NCBI RefSeq assembly: GCF_001653755.1
Contig: NZ_CP015125.1
Location: 2,675,501-2,739,500, forward strand
Direction of reading: 5' to 3'
Length of the DNA stretch: 64,000 bases
Source of the DNA: Dokdonia donghaensis DSW-1
GTDB taxonomy: Bacteria > Bacteroidota > Bacteroidia > Flavobacteriales > Flavobacteriaceae
In this document: piece by piece, positions 49,168 through 57,004 of the stretch
Layout of the letters: every line of letters begins with the position of its first letter
Position numbering within the stretch: the first letter of the stretch is position 1
The notes under the pieces: generated by a model
What the model was told of the DNA's origin: nothing
Seen by the model: the letters and a program-made list of their open reading frames with translations, nothing else
The model's database searches: none
Made by a program: the position numbers and the translations under genes

Positions 49168-50994
49168 ATGGAATATTTCAAGAAGATTATTTCTTACGCA
49201 TTGCCTTACAAAGGATATGGAATTCTCAATATCATTTGTAATGTCTTTTATGCATTGTTTAGCACCTTAGGATTTGTAGCACTTATACCTATGCTACAGG
49301 TCCTTTTTGATAAAACAAAAACAGTTACCGAAAAGCCAGAGTGGAACGGCCTTCTTAAAGCAAAAGACTATATGGAAGACTCTCTGGGGTATTATGTTAC
49401 AGAAATAGCTAGAGATGATAAAGTGCAAGCCCTCACTTTAATGATAGGCTTTGTAATTGCGGTATTCTTACTTAAAAACCTTTTTGGTTACCTAGCGATG
49501 TACTTCATTACTTTTTTAAGGAATGGAGTCTTGATGGATATTAGAAATGCAATGTATGAGAAAATTGTCTCACTACCTGTGGCTTACTTTACAGAAAAAC
49601 GCAAGGGTGACACCATTGCTCGTGTCACATCAGACGTGCAGGAGGTACAGCATTCATTTTTAAGCATCCTTGAGCTCATTGTAAGAGAGCCTCTTACCAT
49701 CATATTTGCGCTGGGGACTATGTTCTTACTCAGCCCGCAGCTGGCAGTATTTGTACTTACGTTTATACCTATTATGGGATTTGTAATATCACTTATAGGT
49801 AAAAGACTCAAAAGGAAGTCTGACCGTGTGCAACGTGAGCAAGGAGAGATTTTATCAAAACTAGAAGAAACTCTAGGCGGACTCAAAATCATAAAAAGTT
49901 TTAATGCCGAAGATCGTTTTCAAGATAGCTTTAATACGAGCACAAAGCGCTTTAATGATTATGCAAACAGTTTGATGCAACGCCAGGCGCTTGCCTCACC
50001 TACTAGTGAGTTCTTAGGTATTGTAGTTATAGGCGTTTTACTATGGTTTGGTGGTAATATGGTGCTTACAGAAGAAACTCTAGATGGCCCTACCTTTATC
50101 GCATTTATGGGACTCGCTTATGGGATATTAACCCCAGCTAAAGCATTTTCTAAAGCTAGTTACAGTGTAAAACGTGGTAATGCCTCTGCTCAACGTATTC
50201 TAGAAATTCTTGAAACAGAAAATACGATTACAAATAAAGATATCACAACACCGGTAGAAGGCTTTGCAAAGGCTATTGCGATTAATAATATTTCATTTAA
50301 ATATGAAGAGCAACTAGTACTTAAGAACTTCACACTTAATGTCCCAAAAGGCAAAACAGTTGCACTGGTAGGCCAGTCTGGTTCTGGTAAGAGTACCATT
50401 GCAAATCTACTTACCCGTTTTTATGATGTCGTTTCTGGTGAGATCACAGTAGATGGGGTAGACATACGCGATATGTCTCTTAAAGACTTAAGGAAAAATA
50501 TAGGTATTGTAACACAAGATGCCATACTCTTTAATGACTCTCTACGCAACAATATGATTGTAGGTAAAGCAAATGCCACAGATGAGGAGATTATAGAAGC
50601 ACTTAAAATCGCAAATGCTTGGGAGTTTGTAAAAGAGCTTCCAGAAGGTCTTGATACTAATATAGGTGATAGTGGTAATAAGCTAAGTGGTGGCCAAAAG
50701 CAGCGACTTTCTATAGCGAGAGCAGTACTTAAAAACCCACCTATTATGATACTTGATGAGGCTACCTCTGCTCTTGATACAGAGAGTGAGCGTCTCGTGC
50801 AAAAGGCGCTAGAAAATATGATGAAGAATCGCACCTCTATTGTGATTGCTCACAGACTCTCAACGATTCAAAATGCAGATGAAATTGTGGTTATGCAAAA
50901 GGGCGAAATTGTAGAACAAGGAAAACATCAAGAATTAATAGATCAGAAAGGAATGTACCACAAACTGGTATCTATGCAATCTTTTGAGGAGTAG
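49168..50994 (+). CDS. ABC exporter, MsbA/lipid-A-like (fused permease-ATPase)
   Basis: A 608-residue half-transporter that works as a homodimer. The N-terminal half (1-340) has six membrane helices. The ATPase half has Walker A GQSGSGKST (about 400-408), Q-loop NIGIVTQDAILFND, the signature LSGGQKQRLSIAR, Walker B IMILDEATSALD and the switch histidine in VIAHRLS. It most resembles lipid or lipid-A exporters (MsbA/LptA-class flippases) in length and arrangement, but the substrate is not proven. It may be cotranscribed with the mutase gene. Its stop lies one base from the stop of the convergent gene. Confidence 0.9.
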   Translation: MEYFKKIISYALPYKGYGILNIICNVFYALFSTLGFVALIPMLQVLFDKTKTVTEKPEWNGLLKAKDYMEDSLGYYVTEIARDDKVQALTLMIGFVIAVFLLKNLFGYLAMYFITFLRNGVLMDIRNAMYEKIVSLPVAYFTEKRKGDTIARVTSDVQEVQHSFLSILELIVREPLTIIFALGTMFLLSPQLAVFVLTFIPIMGFVISLIGKRLKRKSDRVQREQGEILSKLEETLGGLKIIKSFNAEDRFQDSFNTSTKRFNDYANSLMQRQALASPTSEFLGIVVIGVLLWFGGNMVLTEETLDGPTFIAFMGLAYGILTPAKAFSKASYSVKRGNASAQRILEILETENTITNKDITTPVEGFAKAIAINNISFKYEEQLVLKNFTLNVPKGKTVALVGQSGSGKSTIANLLTRFYDVVSGEITVDGVDIRDMSLKDLRKNIGIVTQDAILFNDSLRNNMIVGKANATDEEIIEALKIANAWEFVKELPEGLDTNIGDSGNKLSGGQKQRLSIARAVLKNPPIMILDEATSALDTESERLVQKALENMMKNRTSIVIAHRLSTIQNADEIVVMQKGEIVEQGKHQELIDQKGMYHKLVSMQSFEE

Positions 50995-50995
50995 A

Positions 50996-51700
50996 CTACT
51001 CTTCTTTTACTATAATAACGGTAGCGGTAAATCCAGAAGCAAGAAACCAAGCGTTTGACGAGATGACCTGTCGCTCATCATCATACATCACAAACTGTGC
51101 AGTATTTGCTCCTACAGAACCTTGATTTAAAGCCTTTACTTCTATTTTATTAAATCCTTTTACAAGATCAAGATAAAAACCTTGAAACTCTCCTTCTAAA
51201 AAGATACGAGGGTGAACCACTGTACCATTAACGCTTACACTCACAAGGTCTCCATCTACAGTACCGTGATCACGATATGTAAAGTTTACAAACTTAGAGC
51301 CACTTTTAAAATCTCCTAGATATTGATCTCTATAATACTCTGGCCTTAACTTTTCTTTATCTTTTGCATTTGAGTTATTCATTTTATTCTCAAGTGCACT
51401 AAAGTCTTTTTTTGCAAAATCATCTCCTTTTATAAGATTGATTTCACGTTTTTCTTTTGCAGCAAAAGGGTCGCTTAACTTTATCTTACTCTTAAAAACA
51501 AGAGATCCAGACTGTATTGTGTTATCCTTTTTTGGAGCTGTAGGTGACATAAAAACCTCTGTAGGCACCTCATTGGGTTGTTCTCCTTTTATTTCTATAG
51601 AGGCTCTGGGCGCATCTATCTGTGCTGTGGCAGTGCTTGTAACGCATACAAGTAGCAATGCTACAATGAGAGATAACGTTATGGGAGAAAAGGTTTTCAA
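50996..51700 (-). CDS. Secreted flavobacterial protein of unknown function
   Basis: A 234-residue exported protein with a signal peptide (MKTFSPITLSLIVALLLVC to about residue 27). The middle (about 60-140) has charged and amphipathic segments (FKSKIKLSDPFAAKEKREIN). The C-terminal half has beta-strand patterns ending in SVNGTVVHPRIFLEGEFQ, FNKIEVKALNQGSVGANTAQ and FLASGFTATVIIVKEE. No sorting tail. Its function is unknown. It runs convergently into the ABC exporter. The 242-bp upstream region contains an imperfect palindrome copy and TATATTTG on the minus strand (51816-51823), 115 bp before the start. Confidence 0.75.
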   Translation of the reverse strand: MKTFSPITLSLIVALLLVCVTSTATAQIDAPRASIEIKGEQPNEVPTEVFMSPTAPKKDNTIQSGSLVFKSKIKLSDPFAAKEKREINLIKGDDFAKKDFSALENKMNNSNAKDKEKLRPEYYRDQYLGDFKSGSKFVNFTYRDHGTVDGDLVSVSVNGTVVHPRIFLEGEFQGFYLDLVKGFNKIEVKALNQGSVGANTAQFVMYDDERQVISSNAWFLASGFTATVIIVKEE

Positions 51701-51777
51701 GGGATGTAATACGTTTTTTACAATATGACTTTATGTATTTAGGGTATTACACAAAGTGTGCCATTAGTTACTATTAG

Positions 51778-51797
51778 TACGCTTTCGCGTAAGCGTA
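51778..51797. repeat. Imperfect palindrome copy between divergent genes
   Basis: A 20-bp match to the palindrome with a single change in the right half (CGCGTAAGCG instead of CGCGAAAGCG). It lies in the region between the genes at 51700 (minus) and 51943 (plus). The rest of 51701-51942 shows no gene. Confidence 0.75.
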
Positions 51798-51942
51798 ATC
51801 ACTTTTACCAACATTCAAATATAAAATATTTACAACTCATTATCCCTTAATTGAGTAGTGAAAAAGATGCATACATTACAGAATGGAAGAAATAAATAGA
51901 AAAGTAAGACGTTCTCTAAGCATCAATCCCAAATGAATAGTT

Positions 51943-52998
51943 ATGAAATTATACATCGCATTTTTTGCCCTTTTAAGTATTTCAATTCTCACCTCTTGTA
52001 GCTCAAGAGACGATGACGGAGGTGGTGATGATAGCATAGCCTGCCTTAACTTAGGCACTCAAGAATTAGATATTACAATTCAAGAATCATACACAACCTT
52101 ACCCTCTAAGGTTTCTGTGTTTTTTAAAGTAAATGGCACAGATGGAAGCCCTGTGGCCGGATTAACTCCTTCTAACTTTACCATATTTGAACAAGGTCGC
52201 AATGATGATTGTTATAATGAGATTTCTAGCTCAGAAGCATCTGCCGCGATATCTCCTAATGCTCAAATTTTTTCAAACAACACACTCCTTGTACTTGATT
52301 TAAGTAACAGCGTGTTGAGTTCAAGTCTACAAGAATTAAAACAAGCCTCTACCAGTTTTATTACTAATGTGATGCCAGCCGTACCTACAGAATCTTTTAA
52401 AATGGCTATATATTGGTTTGATGGAGAAGATGTACTACACGAGTTACAATCACTTACTACGAGCGCTACTCAACTTCAAGAGGCTATAGATGGGATTACA
52501 GATGATATAAGTAATGACCCTTCTACAGACTTGTATGGAGCTGTAATAAAAGCAGCTACAAATGCCGAAAATATTGTAGATACCTTAGAAAATGAAGATT
52601 TATTTGCAGCTGCATCTGTTGTAATATTTACAGATGGGACAGATCAAGCTGCTAGATATAGTGAGCAAGAAGCACTAGACGCTGTAAGTAACGCCGGAGA
52701 AGATATAAGTTTTTTTACCATAGGTTTAGGCTCAGAAATAGATGAGGAGGTTCTCATAGCTATAGGTAAAACGGGTAGCGCTTTTGCCGAAAATAGTAAC
52801 GAACTGGAAGCTGTTTTTAATGACATATCAAACGGAGTCGCTGGGCAGGCAAATAGTTTTTATCTTTTTGAATATTGTAGCCCAAAACGCGATGGCAGTG
52901 GTGAGAATGATCTCATTATACAAGTCATAACTGGTGACAGAGATGGTGTTGTTCAAACATCTTTTGATGCTACAGGGTTCACTAGTGGTTGTGAATAA
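51943..52998 (+). CDS. VWA-domain surface lipoprotein
   Basis: A 351-residue lipoprotein (MKLYIAFFALLSISILTSC, cysteine 19, then acidic and glycine residues). A von Willebrand A domain (about 120-300) has the metal-ion site LLVLDLSNSV (D-x-S-x-S), FKMAIYWFDGEDVL and VIFTDGTDQAARY. The N-terminal region (about 45-90) has a beta-sandwich look (STLPSKVSVFFKVNGTDG). Such proteins bind ligands or partners at the surface. A cysteine pair lies near the end (CSPKR, TSGC). No promoter consensus is obvious. The next gene lies 115 bp on. Confidence 0.88.
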   Translation: MKLYIAFFALLSISILTSCSSRDDDGGGDDSIACLNLGTQELDITIQESYTTLPSKVSVFFKVNGTDGSPVAGLTPSNFTIFEQGRNDDCYNEISSSEASAAISPNAQIFSNNTLLVLDLSNSVLSSSLQELKQASTSFITNVMPAVPTESFKMAIYWFDGEDVLHELQSLTTSATQLQEAIDGITDDISNDPSTDLYGAVIKAATNAENIVDTLENEDLFAAASVVIFTDGTDQAARYSEQEALDAVSNAGEDISFFTIGLGSEIDEEVLIAIGKTGSAFAENSNELEAVFNDISNGVAGQANSFYLFEYCSPKRDGSGENDLIIQVITGDRDGVVQTSFDATGFTSGCE

Positions 52999-53113
52999 AG
53001 CAATACTTTACTTAATAATGGCTTTTTATCGACTTTTTTAAGCTTTTTACCGATTCAACCTCAGAAAGATCTGTTATAATCTGAGATTAGAAGAAAAGAT
53101 TTAATTTTGACAT

Positions 53114-53545
53114 ATGTTAGTATCTGAATCAAATCTTAACTACGAGTTACAGGACGTCTATATCTTTGAATGTGGTACCTTTTACTTCTTTGATACATTT
53201 ATCATATCTGAAATTAAGGAAGGTGTATCCTTTGACTGGGAGATGGCTCAAGAAATTATAACTATTGCAGAATCTTATTATGGTCTAAATCAAAAGGTAG
53301 CTTACATTTCTAACAAAGTAAATTCTTTCTCATTAGTACCCGAAGACTGGCCTCATTTTTTTAAAGCTAGAGACTCAGTGAGTGCAATAGCTATAGTACT
53401 TTACGATCGAAAAGAAAGATCTAATGTATTGTTAGAGCGGCTATTTTTCAAATCAAAAATTAAAAAATTCTTTGATTTAGAAGAAGCTGTAAAATGGGCA
53501 AGAAATGAGCAGCTTAAATACGATAATCGTAGAACTACTGCTTAA
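53114..53545 (+). CDS. STAS/SpoIIAA-like domain protein
   Basis: A 143-residue soluble protein with the beta-alpha layout of the STAS/SEC14-like family: YIFECGTFYFFDTFIISEIK, MAQEIITIAESYYGLNQKVA, and a closing segment LEEAVKWARNEQ. Members often regulate other proteins through phosphorylation or ligand binding. The key serine position cannot be assigned. The ATG follows a dyad CTCAGA-N14-TCTGAG (53060-53085). The 3' end overlaps the convergent hexosaminidase gene by 11 nt. Confidence 0.6.
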   Translation: MLVSESNLNYELQDVYIFECGTFYFFDTFIISEIKEGVSFDWEMAQEIITIAESYYGLNQKVAYISNKVNSFSLVPEDWPHFFKARDSVSAIAIVLYDRKERSNVLLERLFFKSKIKKFFDLEEAVKWARNEQLKYDNRRTTA

Positions 53546-55085
53546 GAGAAGTTTGAATAAGTGGAGATTTATAGAAATTTATTCCTAGTATTTCCATTCT
53601 AGCATAGTGTTTTTGTAATCTCACTCGGTAATTATCCCAATTATAATTTGCAGGATTACTCCAGCCTAATTCTGAGTGTCCTATAACTCTAGGGAAAGCC
53701 AGATACTCAATATCGTCTGATGTTTGTATTGTCTCTGCCCATAATGGTGATTCTAAACCTAGTAATTGCGAGGTATCTATATCCTTAAATATAGAAGACG
53801 GTTGCCAGATATAAGCACTATCTACCTCTACCATACCCGCCCAAGTAAGACCTATGGGAGACTGTTTTGTATATTTCATATCTAAGTACATCTTCTTAGC
53901 CGGTGAGAGAATCACTTTTGCCCCTTTATTTATTCCATTTTGAGCGGTAGCTTCTTTTTGCCAGTGCTGTATTACATAGGTACTATCTATATTTGCACTT
54001 TGTATTTCTTCCCAGCCCACGACACTTTTACCATACTTTTTTACTATAGGAAAAACCTTGTTTAAAAATAGGTTATAGTCTTTTTTTGAAGTAACGTGAG
54101 ATTCATCACCACCTAGATGTATATACTTGCCAGGAGTCATTGCTGCTACTTCTCTTATTACATCATCTATAAACTTATACGTGATTTCTTTATCTACACA
54201 TAGCGTACTAAAACCTACACGCATACCTCTATAAAGTTTTGTTGCTTTACCACTACAATTAAGCTCTGGGTATGATGCAAGAGCTGCATTAGTATGACCT
54301 GGCATATCTATTTCGGGAATTACCGTAATATATTTGCTTTGTGCATAAGTCACTATTTCCTTGTAATCTTCTTGTGTGTAAAAGCCTGGGCTCTCATCAC
54401 GTACAGATGAGCTTCCTCCTATCTCTGTAAGTTTGGGCCAAGATTTAATTTCAATACGCCATCCTTGATCATCTGTAAGGTGCAAGTGTAGCTTGTTGAG
54501 CTTATAAGACGCCATTTGATCTATGACACGCTTTACTTGGTTTACAGTAAAAAAGTGTCTGGCTACATCAAGCATCATCCCTCTGTATGCAAATCTAGGC
54601 TCATCTATTATACGTATACCTGATATAACAAGACTATCCATAGGCTTAGCAGCTATAAGACTGTCTGGAAGTAGCTGGGTTAATGTTTGCACACCTTTAA
54701 AAAGTCCCGCTTCTGTAGATCCTGCAAGGGCAATTTTATGATGCGTTATGTCTAGCACATAACCCTCTTCAGATTGAATACTATCTGGAGAGACCAGAGA
54801 AAATGAGATGACATTTTCTTCTTTCTGTGTGGTTTGTATGGCTTCTTTTAAAAATGGTGTTGTTTTAAAGTACTTTTTAAAATCACTAGCCACCTTTCTA
54901 ACTTCTGTGAGCGTGTCACTTACTATTACTGTTTCTATATCAAAAAGAAAACCATAGGGATGCGCTTTTACCTCATTAGGTATAGGGATAAAATTTACAT
55001 CTTCTATAGTGGTTTCTACAAGCGGTTTTTCTTCTTTACAAGAAAGTATAGCTATCGATATAAAAAGAACCAGTAGGCAACGCAT
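53535..55085 (-). CDS. GH20 beta-N-acetylhexosaminidase lipoprotein
   Basis: A 516-residue exported glycosidase that removes terminal N-acetylglucosamine or N-acetylgalactosamine, useful on chitin, peptidoglycan and glycoproteins. The start at 55085 (MRCLLVLFISIAILSC) gives a lipoprotein signal with cysteine 16. The catalytic pair is D327-E328 in YIHLGGDESH (family HGGDE). It also has the GH20 start RGMMLDVARHFFTV, LHLHLTDDQGWRIEIK and EIDMPGHTNAAL. The N-terminal zincin-like domain (about 25-150) is present. The length is normal. It lies 19 nt downstream of the RlmI-like gene, so they share a transcript. Confidence 0.95.
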   Translation of the reverse strand: MRCLLVLFISIAILSCKEEKPLVETTIEDVNFIPIPNEVKAHPYGFLFDIETVIVSDTLTEVRKVASDFKKYFKTTPFLKEAIQTTQKEENVISFSLVSPDSIQSEEGYVLDITHHKIALAGSTEAGLFKGVQTLTQLLPDSLIAAKPMDSLVISGIRIIDEPRFAYRGMMLDVARHFFTVNQVKRVIDQMASYKLNKLHLHLTDDQGWRIEIKSWPKLTEIGGSSSVRDESPGFYTQEDYKEIVTYAQSKYITVIPEIDMPGHTNAALASYPELNCSGKATKLYRGMRVGFSTLCVDKEITYKFIDDVIREVAAMTPGKYIHLGGDESHVTSKKDYNLFLNKVFPIVKKYGKSVVGWEEIQSANIDSTYVIQHWQKEATAQNGINKGAKVILSPAKKMYLDMKYTKQSPIGLTWAGMVEVDSAYIWQPSSIFKDIDTSQLLGLESPLWAETIQTSDDIEYLAFPRVIGHSELGWSNPANYNWDNYRVRLQKHYARMEILGINFYKSPLIQTSLKQ

Positions 55086-55104
55086 ATGTTTATTTTTAGT
55101 GTAA

Positions 55105-56313
55105 TTAATTAAGCCTGTAGTAACCACATTTGAGATAAGCACCTTCTGGAAAACCTATAGGATGATCTATGTCGTGGTAGGTTTTATCTTCTACATTAAA
55201 GATTCTATTAGACTTTCTTATATGTGTCTCACATATATCAAAGAATACCTGAGCCTCCACTCTAGAGGAGCAAGACGCTAGTACCAGTAACCCATTTCTC
55301 TTAGTGAGCTGTGCTCCCAGTTGTGCCAGTCTTGCATAACTATTTCTAGCAGTAGGCACTTCTCTCGCACTTTTTGCAAAACTAGGCGGGTCTATCACTA
55401 CAATATCAAACTGCTGTTGCTCATCTATAAGTTGCTGTAATCCCACAAAAGCATCTATAGCCATCGTTTTATGCGTACCCTTATGCGGGTTTAACTTTCC
55501 GTTTTGTACTGCCACTTCTAGAGCCTGTGCGCTTATGTCAAGACTCACTACCGCTTTTGCTCCACCAGCAAGCGCGTGTACAGAAAATCCTCCGGCATAA
55601 CTAAAAACGTCTAGCACACTCTTTCCTCTAGAAAGTTCTCCCACACGCTTACGGTTGTTGCGATGATCTAAAAAGTAACCTGTTTTATGACCATAAATCA
55701 CATTTGCCGAAAATTTTACACCGTGCTCCACAAAAGTGACAACGTCGTTTTTAAGTACGCCGTGTATCACCTGTCCATCTTTAAGACCGTAAGTATTGCC
55801 TTTACCCACATTACGACTCAACCTTAACACCATAGTCTCAGTATGAGAAATAGCTAGTAAATGTGGTAATACCATCTCTAGGTATGGAAACCAGATAGCA
55901 CTATATACTTTTACTACAATCACCCTATCGTACACATCTGCAATGAGACCAGGAAAACCATCATTCTCACCAAAAAGAAGACGATAACTATTAGTATCCG
56001 TACGTAAGAGTTTAGCTCTTTTTTTAAAAGCTACTTGAATTTTATCCTTAAAAAATGCTTCGTTTGCAGTAGCTGGGGTACTACTTAGTACCTTAAGACG
56101 TATGGGGGAATCTGGATCATAAAGAGCAATACCATACACCTTATCTGCCCTGTTATCAAAAAGAATGGCAAGATCTCCAGCTTGTCCTTCCTTATTGAGT
56201 TTTGCAATACTATTATCAAAAACCCAAGGGTGCCCTTGTTTAACAAGCTTTTCGGCTCTAGCAGTGAGCTTTACAGCAAGACGTTTGGTTTCAATTTTAG
56301 GTAAATTAATCAT
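55105..56313 (-). CDS. rlmI: RlmI-like 23S rRNA methyltransferase
   Basis: A 402-residue PUA-SAM methyltransferase. The PUA domain (about 8-80) includes KLVKQGHPWVFDNSIAK, and the catalytic part has LDVFSYAGGFSVHALAGGAK (SAM motif I), VVSLDIS and VVIDPPSFAKS (N/DPPxF motif). LASCSSRVE near the end carries the catalytic-cysteine motif. RlmI makes m5C1962 in E. coli 23S rRNA, and the exact site here is an inference. Its promoter region is shared with vanX-like and contains palindrome copy 17. The hexosaminidase gene follows by 19 nt. Confidence 0.9.
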   Translation of the reverse strand: MINLPKIETKRLAVKLTARAEKLVKQGHPWVFDNSIAKLNKEGQAGDLAILFDNRADKVYGIALYDPDSPIRLKVLSSTPATANEAFFKDKIQVAFKKRAKLLRTDTNSYRLLFGENDGFPGLIADVYDRVIVVKVYSAIWFPYLEMVLPHLLAISHTETMVLRLSRNVGKGNTYGLKDGQVIHGVLKNDVVTFVEHGVKFSANVIYGHKTGYFLDHRNNRKRVGELSRGKSVLDVFSYAGGFSVHALAGGAKAVVSLDISAQALEVAVQNGKLNPHKGTHKTMAIDAFVGLQQLIDEQQQFDIVVIDPPSFAKSAREVPTARNSYARLAQLGAQLTKRNGLLVLASCSSRVEAQVFFDICETHIRKSNRIFNVEDKTYHDIDHPIGFPEGAYLKCGYYRLN

Positions 56314-56336
56314 TAAGGAGCGTTATATTATTAAAA

Positions 56337-56358
56337 TTACGCTTTCGCGAAAGCGTAA
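56337..56358. repeat. Iterated palindrome copy 17 (divergent intergenic, 22 bp)
   Basis: A perfect 22-bp palindrome, 23 bp upstream of the rlmI-like start and 28 bp upstream of the divergent VanX-like start. It lies in the middle of a 73-bp shared promoter region. Confidence 0.95.
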
Positions 56359-56386
56359 AAAACCAAATTAATCGTAATTTTCCAGT

Positions 56387-57004
56387 ATGAAGATATATCG
56401 CACGTTTTTTTTAGTACTATCGGCCCTTTTTTTTCTTGCAATGCAAAGCGATCAAGAAAGTCCGCTGGTGAATATAGCTGAATTTGATTCAAAATTTTCA
56501 TATGATGTGCGCTATGCCACAGATGATAATTTTCTAGAACAAACTGTATACGACTGTGTGCAGTGTCTCCTTATACCAGAGGTTGCAGAGGCGCTCGTTG
56601 AGGCAAATAATTACTTTTGTGAGCTTGGGTATATGATACAGCTGTATGATTGCTATCGCCCACTCTCTGTACAAAAAAAGATGTGGGAGATTTACCCTAA
56701 CCCTGGCTACGTGGGTAATCCTTACGGTAGTGGGTCTATACATAACCGTGGTGCTGCGATAGATATGACCATTGTAAAGCTAGATGGTACACCGCTAGAT
56801 ATGGGTAGTGACTATGACTTTTTTGGAAAAGAAGCGCATATAGATCACTCGCATAACGATACCATTACGGCAAATAGAAAACAGCTTTGGTCTGTGATGA
56901 AAAAATTTGGCTTTTCACCCATACGTACAGAGTGGTGGCACTTTAACTATGACGCAAAAAATTACGGGTTAAAAGTGCTCGACATAGACTTTGACTGTGA
57001 GTAA
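56387..57004 (+). CDS. VanX-like D-Ala-D-Ala dipeptidase (M15D)
   Basis: A 205-residue exported peptidase. Signal-like N-terminus (MKIYRTFFLVLSALFFLAM). The M15 zinc site is formed by SIHNRGAAIDMT (H and D of SxHxxGxAxD) and the late EWWHF motif (E and H). LYDCYRPLSVQKKMW with the conserved arginine is also typical. It cleaves D-Ala-D-Ala dipeptides, probably in cell-wall recycling in the periplasm rather than vancomycin resistance. No vanHA genes are near. Its stop directly abuts the stop of the convergent metalloprotease gene. Confidence 0.92.
   Translation: MKIYRTFFLVLSALFFLAMQSDQESPLVNIAEFDSKFSYDVRYATDDNFLEQTVYDCVQCLLIPEVAEALVEANNYFCELGYMIQLYDCYRPLSVQKKMWEIYPNPGYVGNPYGSGSIHNRGAAIDMTIVKLDGTPLDMGSDYDFFGKEAHIDHSHNDTITANRKQLWSVMKKFGFSPIRTEWWHFNYDAKNYGLKVLDIDFDCE

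Noticed and set aside
56387..57004. Vancomycin resistance gene vanX
   Set aside because: Only the M15 dipeptidase is present. No vanH, vanA-type ligase or sensor genes are nearby, and exported homologues are common in wall recycling.
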